Origin: Litomosoides sigmodontis | Lineage: Eukaryota > Nematoda > Chromadorea > Rhabditida > Onchocercidae | Assembly: GCA_963070105.1 (NCBI GenBank) | Contig: OY718805.1 | Location: 248,001-312,000, forward strand | Length of the DNA stretch: 64,000 nucleotides | Reading direction: 5' to 3' | Shown: positions 1 to 13,348 of the stretch, one piece after another | How positions within the stretch are numbered: the stretch's first letter is position 1 | How the letters are laid out: every line of letters begins with the position of its first letter | Made by a program: the position numbers and the translations under genes | Notes under the pieces: generated by a model | Databases searched by the model: none | What the model was told of the DNA's origin: nothing | Seen by the model: only the letters and a program-made list of their open reading frames with translations

Positions 1-17
1 GAAGGAGGAAGGTATCT

Positions 18-2650
18 TCAGAACCAGTCGAAGAAGTCAGCGTTGGTTGCGTCGGAATGCTTGAGTCCTGGTGACGGTATCGGTATCATCTGCACTCCAT
101 CGATGAACAGAGTGCTGTTTCCTTCGTCTTGCATGCGCATAAGCGTTAAATCTTCTAAAGTTTTTGACGTAAGATGATTTAGGTGGAAAAATTATCGGGT
201 ATTTTCAACGCCTATTAATCGATAGAAGAAGAACATGAAAGAAGGGTAGTAAGTGACCCCAGTATCCGTATGTGTATTTCAATTGCTGACTCCGATCAAG
301 TATGCTTCTGTAAGGAGTTGGGCCGGCTAAAGAGCAGCGACTGGCAGTGCGATTCGGGATCCTTTCTGCTTCTTCAGCTGAAATTTGCACATTGTTCAAT
401 TCCTATCAAACTCTATCCCATCATCACCCGCACCCACACTTCACCTGTCTGCCAATGACTCGTCTGGCTTCCGAAATGTGATGTATTAGCCTGCGAAGTG
501 TCACTCACTCAAGTAATAGCCGACGTGCAAGCAACCGAAATAAAAGTCACGAGGATCAGATTTGCAAGGATCTGGAAGACCATCGGGCGCGTTACCACAT
601 TCTCTCTGATAGACCTAAATGAAAGAAGACTTGTTCATCACTGGAATGAATGAAATTAATTCACACAATTCATAAGTTCTAAAAATTACGGAAACTTGTC
701 ACGGGCACTTTTTTAAATACTCTCTAACATCTGTAGCACCGAACAGGGTACATAGTGGTTTTGGTCGGAAAGACAAGTTTCTCAGGTGAACGTGCATAAA
801 TGCTCTCTTTCACAGCCACAGTTCCCTGAAGGAAAGAAGCATACTGCGGCAATGCTTCCGGTCACTCGATATTTGACCGTTGAATCAGAAACGGTCATAG
901 CAATACTCAAATCAAATTCGTCGTGTGTTTTCTCCAGTAGAATATCTGAAAACAGCGACACATCGACAGCCTTATCGAAGGTCTTTTCTGTGGACAAAAA
1001 ATAGACTGTAATAATATTTCAAGGAGTGTCACTCCACCGGAAAGTATTGGCCCAAACATTCTATGGCTTAACTTAATTAATGGACCATGCGGTGTGCTGA
1101 GGTACTTTGTGCTCCCTTCGAAAATCGTTTTTAACATGCAAAATTAATGAAAAGTAATGGAAAGCTAAATTTCACAATTTCGTTTCTGTTTTTTGAAAAA
1201 AAAGGTTATTTTCATCGTACAGTTATTTTCATCGTATGCTCCAAATAGCGTAAGAAAGAGCTTCTTCTTCTCCGACAATATGTCGAAGAAACGGGTTCTA
1301 TCGTAATTCAATGTTAATCCCATGAAGGAGCGAGGAGAATGAAGATAACTTCGGTTTCGTTGTCCGTACGACCCAATCATGAATCTGTTCTTTGAAGTTG
1401 AAAGCAACAGGTTAGGAGCAGCCTATACAAAGCAATCAAAAATCTTCAGCCCTTACACCTCCCTCTCGTTAAAATTGTCACATGAAATATTTTCTAATTA
1501 GCGCCTTCCAAACGTGAAAACATGAAAACGAACGATCCTTGCCCAGCTGGAAAATATCGTAGGGAACAAATGATTGTGTCATCTTGCTGCACAGATCCGA
1601 ATGCTCGCGTATTTGACATCCACAGATAGCTTCCCCAATTAAAAGGATCCACGTAAGGGCTTTGACGAATAATGATGCTGGAAAGGAAGTGACGATTGAT
1701 AAGCATCAAATACTCGAATATTCAAAGTATCACTTTGAAAAATACCGTTGCTTTTGCGGGTTACATCCGGAAACGTGCGCTGTCGGCCGGGTGAAATCGA
1801 ATTTGGTATCCATCAGCATTTTATCTTGCCCATTGATGAAGTAAAATCTAAACATAAATTCGTCATTTACTGCAATCATTACAAATCTAAATCTCCGTCT
1901 ACCATTCTTATATCATCAGCCTTCAGCCGTGATAGTTACACCGTTTCGATAAGGACATGTTCGCTTTTTGTAGAGAGCGCAATATTGCACATGCCTTCCC
2001 TTCGTCTAGTACACCTTTCCAGGATTAAGCAACAGAATTTAATTTGGAGCTCATTTTAAGAATTTATAATCAAATCCAAGAGAAGTTACAATGCATCGAC
2101 CTTCCGTTGAATACAAGATTAGCTTTCCAACTTCCGTACAAGATGATGAATGAAAAGCCGTGCGGCATCGCTTCGATGTCCTCGGAGATGGACTCTTTCA
2201 TGCTACTGATGGATTTATAAGTTTAAGGAAACATTCTAAACAACGAGCAATTTTGAATGAGTTTTATCATATTGCTTTAAGCGCTATTCATATAAGAATT
2301 AAACTAACACTTTGCACGTCAGACAGCTTACCTTAGTTTATACTTACATGTACTTGTTATCAGTGCTACTAAAAACTAACCCATACTTACTATTCAACGA
2401 TTTGAATAGCTCCCTATCGTAGTCATATCCAAAGTTCAACTTTGCTCCTCTGAAACTGAGGGAAGGAAACAGAGATTCAGTACGGTCTCTCTGAATGTTT
2501 GGAATGATTGTCGAGTGGAAAAGAAATCAAAAAATATTTGGAAGAAGACAAGGCAGTCTTACTTAAGAAAGCCTCAAGGATCGCTGGTGCAAAAACGAAC
2601 AAACCTGCTGCTAGTCGTTTCATAAAGGACGTATGGCGTTGCCGATTCAT
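18..2650 (-). CDS. Secreted protein of about 424 residues, 11 exons, family not recognised
   Basis: Exons, 5' to 3' on the minus strand: 2650-2563, 2447-2391, 2194-2101, 1847-1746, 1677-1530, 1422-1221, 1115-1038, 987-845, 614-509, 377-258, 154-18. Phases agree at every junction and the total is 1275 nt. The first exon begins MNRQRHTSFMKRLAAGLFVF, a basic head and hydrophobic core typical of a signal peptide, so the product is probably secreted. The C-terminal third carries several cysteines (near CGNAPDGLPDPC and FGCLHVGYY) and the protein ends in DFFDWF. No transmembrane segment or known domain is evident. Weak points are the acceptors GAAAG at 2195 and CAGAG at 2448, and the donors GTTTTC at 1529 and GTCACT at 257; the coding frames themselves are clear. 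The gene ends 18 bases inside the window. I do not assign a function. Confidence 0.6.
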
Positions 2651-3750
2651 TATTGTATGACGTAGAAAATATAAATCTTAAAGTGCATTCAATTAATAGC
2701 TTTTTAAATTTGTTGGAAACTTGAGAAACGGCAGTTCAGAAGTGGTCAGATCAGTCAGTCTAGCAGAAGAGATTATGAAATGTGATTCACACTTCTTGCA
2801 TTTTTCGCGAAATATAACTTTGACGAAAATTGTACTGCTCCGTATTGGATGAGTGTAATAGTTAGTCGTTGGATCCTCCAGAGGTCCCTTGAAAAAAATT
2901 CAATTTCCATGTTTTTCCTTCAAAGCCACAATTAGAAGTTATGAAATTCGATAGATGTCAGTAAAATGAAGCAGCAGACAGCGCAACCTCTCCATTCCTT
3001 CCCTTCAGGCCCAACTTTCCGGAATTTATTTTCAGCAGCAACAAACTGATAAACCACCGTCCGACATTCATCATCTGCTTGAAATTGCCTTACTGCGCTG
3101 TTTTTTGCGCACTTTAATGCGAAAATTTTGCATGAATTAGCAACAGCTTAGTGCCAAATTGCTTTCAACCATTATTTTTGCAGAGAAAAGCTTCTGCATT
3201 TTCAAGATTTGTATACGACGGAATATGGCGTTGTGCAGATGCGCAAAAGCCCGAAAGTTTCCAAGTAAAAATGTATTTTTTAGACAAAGCATTCCTACCA
3301 ATTTTCAGTTCGTGAAGTTAAGCGCATTAAAATAAATTTACTTATGACCAAGCAATTTCTGCACTGTTGTTGTTGCTACATTCATGTTCATGTTGATAAG
3401 ATTTAACTGTACGCTATCCGCCTAAGTAATATTCTAAAATGAGTTTATCACGACTTATTTGTCTTGTCATTGTCATTTTACTTCATGTCGTCCAATGATT
3501 GACAGTGGTTGTGGTTGAAAAAGCGGTGTTGCTGTAGCAGAGTGAAAATTAATTTGAAGATCCTCCAATTAACGCAAGTTTACACATTCCATTCATTGCT
3601 GGTAGAAAGAGTAGCGATCGTATGGCCGAGGTTTCAGAGAAGCTTTGTGTTACTCCGAATGTGTTACTTCCTGAGTGACACTGAGGATTCCGATACCCTC
3701 ACATTCTTCGGCGACTAATTTTAGCTTTCATGCTTGCTTCGAGTAACAGA
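2651..3750. other. Intergenic, upstream of the 424-residue secreted gene
   Basis: I see no supportable exon on either strand. A 69-codon plus frame at 3509-3718 lacks splice context and family resemblance. The stretch should contain the promoter of the minus-strand gene starting at 2650 and the 3' flank of the cuticlin gene. Confidence 0.5.
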
Positions 3751-3797
3751 AAGAGAGAGAGAGAGAGGGAGAGAGAGAGAGAGAGAGGGAGAGAGAG
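3751..3797. repeat. (GA)n microsatellite
   Basis: GA dinucleotides with occasional GGGA interruptions, in the 3' flank of the minus-strand cuticlin gene. Confidence 0.95.
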
Positions 3798-4040
3798 CAA
3801 TAAAATATTTTAAACTGCAATAATGCAAATAAATGATTGCTTACAGAGATGAAACAGCAATAGCCGTGAGAATTGAGCCAATACGAATATAATTTGTGAG
3901 ACTCTCACAAATGGGCAAAGTAGAATTGCAAGGAAGGAAGAAGACAATGGACAAAAGCAATATGAGTGATGAAGCGTTCGGAGACTACAAAACGATAGAA
4001 AAGGTGTGATGAATGAATCATCGCTTAATCGCTTACTCTC

Positions 4041-4129
4041 CTTTCATTTCATTTCATTTCATTTCATTTCATTTCATTTCATTTCATTTCATTTCATTTC
4101 ATTTCATTTCATTTCATTTCATTTCATTT
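4041..4129. repeat. (TTTCA)n pentanucleotide array, about 18 copies
   Basis: Almost perfect pentamer repeat, 94 bases downstream of the cuticlin stop codon on the minus strand; it is probably in or just beyond the 3' UTR. In the sense of that gene it reads as TGAAA repeats. Confidence 0.97.
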
Positions 4130-4222
4130 TTACACATGGGACGTTGTTTAGCTAGGAGAAGAGGGATGGATGGCAGGCACTGTTGTTGTTGCTCACATCA
4201 GTCTGCCACTGTTGCCCAAATT

Positions 4223-6194
4223 TCACGCCTTCTGCGCTGGACGGAACTTCAAGGAAATGGTGAGCAGAGCGGCAGCAAACAGTGCAATACTCAAGCCCAT
4301 AAGCATTGAGAAACCGAATGGCGACATGCAAACTCCACTTGGTACTGCAGCAAGCACCGCCGGTTGTCCGCTGAGACGCGCACTTGCACGCTGGTGCAAG
4401 TCGACTGGTAAAGAAGCCTCGCTCTGAAATGCCGCTCAAATGAAAGATGGAGAGGGCGAGTTGCAGGAGCGGAACACTACTGCTGAAGCTTTTGCACAGC
4501 CGGCATCATTATTGTGCAAAAATCAGGAAAAATTAAAAGCATACGTCTTCGCTGATTTCGAGAGCGCTGATCTCGGTCCTCACGTCAACGATGTTTTCCG
4601 GCTCTGCAGACCTTTTTCTGAGCAAACGCAGTTGGGCAGCCGCTACTGGCTTCGTTGCGGCCCCGCCCGTTTTAACAGCGCCGAATCCTTGGGGCTCCGA
4701 GCATTGCGGTCGGGCACATTCGCTATTTGGTTCTTTAATGGTAATACTGATCTGGCACTGATAAAAAAGCTGTGATCGGTCTGCATACTTGTACACATGC
4801 GCTTCTTGGCCAGCCATGAGGTCTAGAAATTCAAGTTGATTAGTGCGGGTAATCAAATTATTTCTCTGAAATGGTCGCTTCTCACCTGCGTTTTAATGAG
4901 AACGTAGTTTCAATGAAAAATTACTTCACTCACTATTTAATGTTTCCTTGGCATACATCACCCACCTGTTGGATATTCTAAATTGTTTAACAAGTACTTG
5001 TCGAGAGCACAACCATCTGCATTCAGAATTTCCACCGTATCACCATTGCCATCGTCCACAAAGCAGGAATGGACAACTGCGCAAAACGTATCAACAGTTT
5101 CCGAATCGCAGGTCCATTTGTGGTAAACTGGCTGGCCAATAGTAGCAAACTGAATTGGCTGTCCGGTTGGTCCGCCATCCAGGATCTAAACCATATGCCT
5201 CTATACATTGCTGCAAAAGCAAAATTTCTCCTAGTTGAGAGGTAGATAATGCCCACATAATTTGCTTATTTAATGCTTAAGTTTGAATTTTATCAGTAAA
5301 GCATGCCTCATATCGACAAACAGGCATGGGGACAATCTGAGTTTGAAAAGCAGTTGTGATTTCAGACACTTCGATTTCGGTGCTGACTGTTTTGTCGGCT
5401 TCCATATAAAAGCATTGAACTCGATATGCGCGGTCAACTTTTGTGACGAACAGTGGGTGAAAAGAGATTATAACAGTGGTCGTTACAAAGATACCTGTAG
5501 GGAACATTTTTAAGAAGATCCTGAGGAATTCAGGAAGACAAAAGTGACTGATAAGTTTTCTATCTCGAATATCTCTAATTGCTCACAAATCGAAATCTAT
5601 TTACCAAGAATTTGTTTCCTTCCTTTTTTAATCAAAACAAAGCAACAATAGTCAAATTGCTATACCTCGTGGATTAAGAGATCGTGTACGTGCAACATTG
5701 CAAGAATCGAAGGGAAGTGAAATTCCAGCAACCTGACGTCCACCTTCATCGTTACGGCAGCCCTCTTGATCGTAAAGACCTTTCACGTAAACATGTCCTT
5801 CGAATGCATTACGTGTATTAAAGTTGATGGTTATCGAAGTTGGTCCACATTCAATTTCCGGCTCACCTATAATGTGTTGTGTTTAGGCTAAAAAAGTGAC
5901 AAGGAGCAGTTCTGTTACTTCTCGTAAGAAAAGCTCATTTTACCAAAGGTGAGGAGGAATGGAAGTAATGGTGGATTCAGAAGGATGGATGGCAATGAAT
6001 AGATGAAATGATAGTACACGGAAACCGTAAGAGGACAGTAGCCAAGTCATTGTCATTGTGCTACTCCCATTTTCAGCGAAATGGAGAGGTCATTATGTTT
6101 GAAGAGGAAATTTAATACCTTCGACACCGTTATCAACCGGGATTGAATAAGATAACGAAATAAGCGTGGCGCAGAAAGTGGTAAGACGAAGCAT
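4223..6194 (-). CDS. cut-1: Cuticlin, cut-1-like ZP-domain cuticle protein (387 aa, complete)
   Basis: Six exons on the minus strand: 6194-6119, 5866-5666, 5494-5307, 5185-4966, 4822-4545, 4423-4223 (1164 nt). The start gives MLRLTTFCATLISLSYSIPV, a signal peptide. The ZP domain follows directly (EPEIECGPTSITINFNTRN near residue 26, then VDRAYRVQCFYMEADKTVS, VYHKWTC, ALDKYLLNNLEYPT and LFYQCQISITI) with the regular cysteines of cuticlins. A dibasic furin-type site RLLRKR lies at residues 294-299, and a hydrophobic segment at about 356-379 (FGFSMLMGLSIALFAAALL) precedes a short tail, RPAQKA. This is the layout of nematode cuticlins: secreted or membrane-bound precursor, ZP polymerisation, C-terminal cleavage, insoluble cuticle component. 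Intron 3 starts with GC rather than GT (GAG|GCATGC at 5306). Homology is very clear; which cut/cutl paralogue it is cannot be settled here, so the symbol is family-level. Confidence 0.94.
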
Positions 6195-6320
6195 CACTTG
6201 AGAGGACTAAGTTAGATTGGATTTTGGAAATTAACTTTGCTTGTTGCTCCCTCTACCTAACTGCTGTTGTTGCTGCCGGTGTTGTAGACACCTACACCCT
6301 ATTTCAACGAGAATAACTGC

Positions 6321-6330
6321 CTTTTATATA
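6321..6330 (-). promoter_or_regulatory. TATA-like box upstream of the cuticlin gene
   Basis: On the minus strand the sequence reads TATATAAAAG, 127 bases upstream of the cuticlin ATG at 6194. Position and sequence fit a TATA element of a strongly expressed cuticle gene, but in AT-rich DNA the match could be chance. Confidence 0.4.
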
Positions 6331-6956
6331 ATTTTGGAAAACGGGAATCCTATATGTCTGCTCTGCTTCGACGGTGACATTTGACATTTCACTTTTTCTA
6401 CTCCATGCCCTCTAACCTTTAGTATCATTTCTCCTCCTGCATCTCCTTGCCCCTAGCGCCACGGTGACCTCCTCTTACAACACCTCATTCGTTCATTTCT
6501 TTTGCATTTAAAACAAAAAATTTTAAGTGAGAAAAGAACAAAACAAAAAAAATACAGTTTGGATAGATGAAGGATATACTTTCGACCAAGAAACAAACAA
6601 ACCAGTATAGATTCGGGTCAAATATTTTCCGTTTTTCACTCGCACGCTCAAAAACTTGCACGAGCAATAAGATTGGTCTTATTGTCGCCATCGCTATTAT
6701 TTATATCACATTGTCATGACCACTCCATTGTCGCATTCATCACTTATAGTGTCCCAACTGTTATCACTCTCATCATTATTATTATTATTATTAAGTAAGC
6801 GTTCCTTCGGTCTATCACTAATCTCATTCTGATAACGGATAATTCTCAGGCCAGCAAGAGTAAGACAGGTGATGCTAAAATGGATAGCAGGATGCAGAAC
6901 TGTACCAATACTAATTTGAAGTAATAATAATTTGTTGTTGTTGTTGCTGTTTTATT
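6331..6956. other. Intergenic between cuticlin promoter and AT array
   Basis: No exon with splice context found. A short ATT run sits at about 6774-6793. The stretch is the distal 5' flank of the minus-strand cuticlin gene. Confidence 0.5.
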
Positions 6957-8000
<1,044 letters not shown>

Positions 8001-8448
8001 AATTATTAATATTACTTATTGTTATTGTTATACCTCGTTACAAGTGCTCCAGTGATGTTAACTGTCGCGTAACTTTCGCCGTTGTATGAGGTCAGCGCAG
8101 CATGAAACGTAGATTTCACAACTCAGCTCAACTCCATAAAGGAGTCCTGCTAGCTGTTGTTCATTAACAAATTACTAATTGCATGCAGCAGAGAGAGATT
8201 CCTGAGACGTGAAGCTGTAGGAGTGTGTGTAAGCGAATAGAGTCTTAAAATGCTTACTGCTTATTTCAGTCAGTTGTTCGCAGTTAGTTCTGTCCGTTTA
8301 ATAGGCATCTATTTCGCCTGAAAGAAAACTTGGAGAAGCGGAAGTCTTTTGCCGGAAGGAGTTTTGCGGAACACTGTGTTCCCTTCAGCGGACGTGGACG
8401 TGGATTGATTTTGCTTGTCGGATGGGATGTAGACTCGATTGGTTTTTT

Positions 8449-8474
8449 CTTCGGACACAAGTCCGTGTCCGAAG
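8449..8474. repeat. Short perfect inverted repeat (10-bp arms, 6-base loop)
   Basis: Left arm CTTCGGACAC (8449-8458), loop AAGTCC, right arm GTGTCCGAAG (8465-8474). It could form a small hairpin; no associated gene is evident. Confidence 0.8.
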
Positions 8475-9045
8475 CTCAACACCCGTTTCAGCGAAACAAA
8501 CCTACCGCATCAATGAGCGAGCGACGTTTTTTTGTTCCGTCGCAGCGATCATCAATTTCGCTATAACCTCCCTCCGTTGAATGATTGATGATGGCTGATG
8601 GTGGCATTTTCTGGTAGGGCGTTCACCGACTGCAACGCATGTGACAGGGTGGAAGTGTGACTGGTGTGATTGCGTAGGAATTATTGCCTTTTGCTAGAGC
8701 TAGAGGAGAACGCTGATAATTCCGCGGAAGCAGGCAAGGGGCGATGTGAGTGAGATGAGTTAATTGAAGGGAAAGTGTTGGGAGAGAGAGAGAGGGAGAG
8801 GGAGAGAGGCACGTCGCGCTGGTCAGAGCAGCGTGCGTCATCACTTCCATTTTACTTAAGTGGTAGTGCGGTGGAACGCTACGACGGGTGTTAGCATCGA
8901 CCAAGAACTGAGGATTGGATTATTGTGAGTCGAGTTAGGAGGAAGAATCCACTGCTGCACTTCCGCGACTTCACTCCCGCGACTTCGACTGGTGACTTCT
9001 TCTCACTCGCAGACGAATAATTCCTGCGAAGTTATCGGTGGTGCT

Positions 9046-9047
<2 letters not shown>

Positions 9048-9079
<32 letters not shown>
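9048..9079. repeat. (CT)n microsatellite
   Basis: Uninterrupted TC dinucleotides. Confidence 0.95.
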
Positions 9080-9083
<4 letters not shown>

Positions 9084-11552
9084 ACATCCAGTTTGCGCAG
9101 TATTCTCATTCGAGCACTCCCCTACTTCCACCGAAAGTTTCTCAGCCACCTTCCACTCTCTGCTCTCTGTGTGGCGCAATGCATGCATGTATGCTTTGAA
9201 AAACTCAAAACTTCAATTAACTGGATAACCCTTAACATTCACAGTATTTACAAGGGGTGTGGATCGCCGAGCATTGTTACGACGAGTCACACTACCTTCT
9301 CCCATCCACCACCATTGTACTCCACTCCAGGAGATCAGCAGAAGAGCGTCGATAGTAGCAGCACAGAGGCTTTATCGAACAGTCGAGTAAATGTCGCTTC
9401 TCGGGTTGCCCCTACCGCGTAGAGCAGCCTGCAGACAAATCAAAGGACACACACACACACACATTTCCAGAGCCTGCTAAAATTAAGCAGTGAAATGATC
9501 ATCGAAAAATCCTAAACTAATCATTTTAACAATCGCCTGTGGCTCCCACACCTCCATTCCCACACCACACAAGTCCCCATTTGACAATGCCGCGCGGCGA
9601 TTCTGACCTTCCCACTAGGACGTCATCAGGCCAGTTTCGCCCCTTGGATGCATTTGTCAATAATGATTATTATGTAACAGTTGTCGCTGTAAGACTCTTT
9701 CCTGAGTGAGTTAGAAACGAACCGCACAAGCAGAGGAACGCTGCAATGATGAGGGGGAGGGACTGCTTCAAGAAAAGTGATTTTAAATAAAGAGCTTAAT
9801 TTCAGGCTGTTTCATCCACCTACTTTACCACACATCTTTTTGGGAGAAATGAGGGAGCTTTTGCTACTAGCAGAATGCGACAGGGCGAGAGGGTGTGATG
9901 GTAGTAGTTTAATACACAATGATCTTCCTTCTCTTTAGTGCGTTGAAAATTTGATGAAAGTTCTTGATTATCATTGTGTAACGGTGGGAGCTTTTTCCGG
10001 TGACCATCTTAAAAGAAAGATAAGAAGGAGAAAGTTGGGAAATTTGGAGAGCAGATGAGAGGGAAGGATTGCAACGAGTGGGGCGATTGAAAAATGATTG
10101 CGGGACGACTAACTTTTTCCTTCCCCTCCCTTTTCCGACAAAATCCACGGATTTGGTGAATGAATTACAATTGTTGCAGGTGAAGTTATTGAGATTAAAA
10201 TTCTATTGTCATTATAGCCGATATCATTGTGATCATTGCATTTGCAGCATTTGTAATACCATCTTGAAGGGCGAGAGAGAGAGAGGGAGAGAGAAAATTA
10301 TTCTTTTAGGTATTCTCCACCTCAGCAAGAGTTTGCGAGAAAACGATATGTGTCACTGTGAGATTGTAATTACTGTGCTGAGGACATTTCTTATTCGGTT
10401 TCCAGCGTCCACTTTTATTGCTACCAATTTGTTATTCTGCTGACACAGATGCGCGGCAATAGTAGGATGCGCATCTCAACCCCCTCAAAGGTGATAATCA
10501 TAAATTTGATGATTACGGTATCTCCAGCGTTCTTGCTTCATGAGTAGAGCGAGAAAGGACGGGTAAAGGAATAAACTGATCCAGGTTAAGAATTGAGATA
10601 TATCAAAATGTAACATCCAGAAATGATTTACGAAGACACTATCCATGTCAGATATTCAAATTCGAATTCATCTAAAGGCGACCAGCTAGAGGAATTGTCA
10701 ACATATTGGAAAAAATTAGATGTCTGTAAACGGTCGAAATTTGGGTTATCCGTAATTTACTTTTTCTATTATTGTTGCCGGGGGGCAAAACAATCGTTTT
10801 TCGAGACTCATTTGTCGTAGAATTCTTAATTTACAAAATAACATTTAATGAGAAAATTTATCCTTTCTGAAATCCAATTTAGATGCCAAGAGTCTGTTGA
10901 GGAACGATATTTCCATGACTTTTAAAAATTTTCTGGAGCATTCCTGAAATAGTGCGTTATGTTCTCGAAGAGAAAAAGAGTGAATTCTTCATTATAAAAG
11001 AAGAAAATTTATAATTACTGATACATGCTTCCTCCATCCTCATCTTTTTTATAAAAATTTGAATTCGATTTAAAAAATCCAACTTTTCAGCCTCATTAGC
11101 ATAGCGTCACATCCGAAAACTGCAAATGTATCGTTATTCATCTCTTCAAATATTTTTTGATCGCGATATACGTAACGTACGAATATTATCAACGTGCCAT
11201 ACTGTGCACAACGACTGAAGTGTTCATCCTTTCATCCTCCCTCGCAAATGCCAAGCATGTTCATTGCGATTATCATATTTCTACATTTTATTGAGTATTT
11301 CATACTAACGACAATGCGTAGCGTGAACACATACACATTTCCCCTTTCTTCTTCATCCAACATAATACAATGTATTAGTTTATGATTACTTAACACTTGC
11401 TTTGATCAGCTGACCAATCAGAGATCGCTTATCGCTACAGTATTCACTGCCTTCAACCTCGCCACAAATTTTATTTCCCTTTGCTAAGCTGTATCTGCCT
11501 GGCTATACTGTCGTACGTACTATCTCAAAGTTGATCGGTTTACACCAAATCT

Positions 11553-11771
11553 TTACTTTAGTCGGAATGTTGCTGACAAATTGTCTTCAAAGTTGAAATA
11601 CAATTCGGTTTCAGAGATGTACGGAGAAGGTAAGATGGAGGAGTCCGCATCCGTAGAAAGCAGAAATTTCAAAAGTTCGAAATAATCGGTATGAAACATT
11701 AGGATTTGATGCGCTTGTTCTGAGTTCTGCGGATTACCCAAACATTTGCGTAACCAAAAATTAGTATGCAT
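11553..11771 (-). CDS. Small hypothetical ORF (72 codons), possibly a single exon
   Basis: The frame has a protein-like composition (for example FHTDYFELLKFLLSTDADSS) and ends in ATFRLK. No family is recognised. The ATG lies inside the inverted repeat at 11756-11791. There is no supported neighbouring exon, so this may be a chance frame or the last exon of an unseen gene. Confidence 0.25.
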   Translation of the reverse strand: MHTNFWLRKCLGNPQNSEQAHQILMFHTDYFELLKFLLSTDADSSILPSPYISETELYFNFEDNLSATFRLK

Positions 11772-11791
11772 AAGTACCCATACTAATTTTT
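11756..11791. repeat. Perfect inverted repeat (13-bp arms, 10-base loop)
   Basis: Left arm AAAAATTAGTATG at 11756-11768, right arm CATACTAATTTTT at 11779-11791. It overlaps the start of the small minus-strand ORF at 11771. Confidence 0.85.
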
Positions 11792-13132
11792 ATTGAAGAA
11801 GTAATTACCCGCATTTGAATTACTTTGCTGAACAAGAGAAGCAGTGCCACTGGAATGCCACTTGTCGTACACCGTTGTACGATAACAATTCAATCGCAAT
11901 TAGGACGAAGTGGATCGGGGGTTGAAGTTGACTCTTAGATTGCTACTAATCGTTGTTGTCTACTGCCCTTGATTGTAGTAGGCTCGTACCATATCTTGTT
12001 CGGTAAAAAGACTCTTATATGCATGTGTATGTGTGGGAGTGGCTTATTTAATGACCCATAGATTTTAGAATTTGAGTACAAGTAAATGAGAGGCCATGAA
12101 GGGTTCACAATCAGTGAGGATTGATGTCATAGCGATATCTTGAAACGAGAGTGCATATGACAAAGTAATGTATCAAAGTACGGTTATGAACACATGTGTA
12201 GAATGGCTAATCGAATATACTGGTAGTGATGATGGCTTGCGTATTTTACGCCCTTTGTCGCTGCAATAGGTACCAGCACGATGAGAAAAACACTCAATTC
12301 AGATAACCTGAAATAAATTTTTAACTTTTCCAACTATAGTCCCCCATAAACGAAACTATGTAACCAATTCAGTATGTAATTATTGAACCAGTATGTCAGT
12401 TCCATATCATCCTTCGTTGAGGACGCCAATTGCAAAAATGAGACACTCATTTAATAGGCGAATTGATGCAGATGATAGAATATTATGCTGTCATAAACGA
12501 TTAGCACAAATTCCAAGTAAAGGAAAACAACGATGTAGTTCTATGCAGACAAGCAGCTGTCTAATAGATGAATACCTGTTTATAACGGATCAAGCAGCTC
12601 ACGTTGGCGTAAGAAGCCTGCTTTGACAGAAAGTGGTAGGAAATCGTTGAAATCCATTCCTCGCACTTGCAACACTTCTTACTTGATGCAGCATGAAATT
12701 TTGTGAATTTGTTTATTACAAAACATTAGCGTTTAAAAATTTTTCCCATATCACTTGTAAAAATAGAAAATAATAGTTCCCTAAAAAAAACCTGGCAAAG
12801 GCTTATTTGAAGAAAAGCTCCTTTTCCTCTTAATAATTTCTTCTTCAAAGCTGCTCCTAAAATTAATGAATTCTGTGCTGTTGTCATTTTCTTGAAAATT
12901 ATCAATGTTGATGAACGTGCGTCAACAGTTATTATGCAAACTGATCGACGCTTTGGCGGAAACGACTACCCGTGATTTGAACGCTAAAGCCCTATGATGA
13001 TGTTCTGGGAGAACACGGAGTCGTCCGTGATGAAACATTTTCTAGTTTTCACCCTAAAATTAATTCCTTTCTTTCATTTCGCATAATTGCAATGCGGTTA
13101 TGCACTAACATCTGCAAGATCACAATGTGCAC
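11792..13132. other. Intergenic; one doubtful plus-strand exon-like frame
   Basis: A plus frame 12393-12608 ends in LIDEYLFITDQAAHV before a GTAAGA donor-like site. That motif faintly recalls the start of dual-specificity phosphatase domains, but no exon with the catalytic HCxxGxxRS loop was found downstream, so I do not call a gene. A second plus frame at about 12820-12976 ends in RFGGNDYP with no recognised family. Confidence 0.4.
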
Positions 13133-13348
13133 TCATCCACTACCTCTTTCGGAATCAATCACTGCTTTAGTCAGTCCACATAAAATTCCATTTAAACACA
13201 AGGAGAGAGTACCATTTCTGACTGTTAATTCACAATAAGGCTGCACTGCTTGCTTTTTCATTTCAGGATTAATAAGTAATTTGTAAGAGTGTACCTCAAG
13301 CGCTGCGATACTCAGCAGTATTACTATACCACATCGAATTTCGTACAT
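13133..13348 (-). CDS. Possible small secreted peptide (71 aa), hypothetical
   Basis: From the ATG at 13348 the frame reads MYEIRCGIVILLSIAALEVH, which looks like a signal peptide, followed by about 50 residues with three cysteines and one N-glycosylation sequon (NGT), then a stop. No family is recognised. A GT dinucleotide right after the hydrophobic core could be a donor, in which case this is only a first exon whose partners I did not find. Confidence 0.3.
   Translation of the reverse strand: MYEIRCGIVILLSIAALEVHSYKLLINPEMKKQAVQPYCELTVRNGTLSLCLNGILCGLTKAVIDSERGSG

Larger units (their letters stand above)
8001..11552. other. Gene-poor stretch with low-complexity islands
   Basis: Frames of up to 124 codons occur here but none shows signal peptide, domain or phased splice partners. 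It contains a 10-bp hairpin at 8449-8474, GA/CT runs at 8785-8807 and 9048-9079, a short CA run near 9449-9462 and another GA run near 10271-10294. Confidence 0.5.

Noticed and set aside
12393..12626. Possible dual-specificity phosphatase exon (LIDEYLFITDQAA)
   Set aside because: Only a weak resemblance; the catalytic-loop exon was not found downstream on the plus strand.
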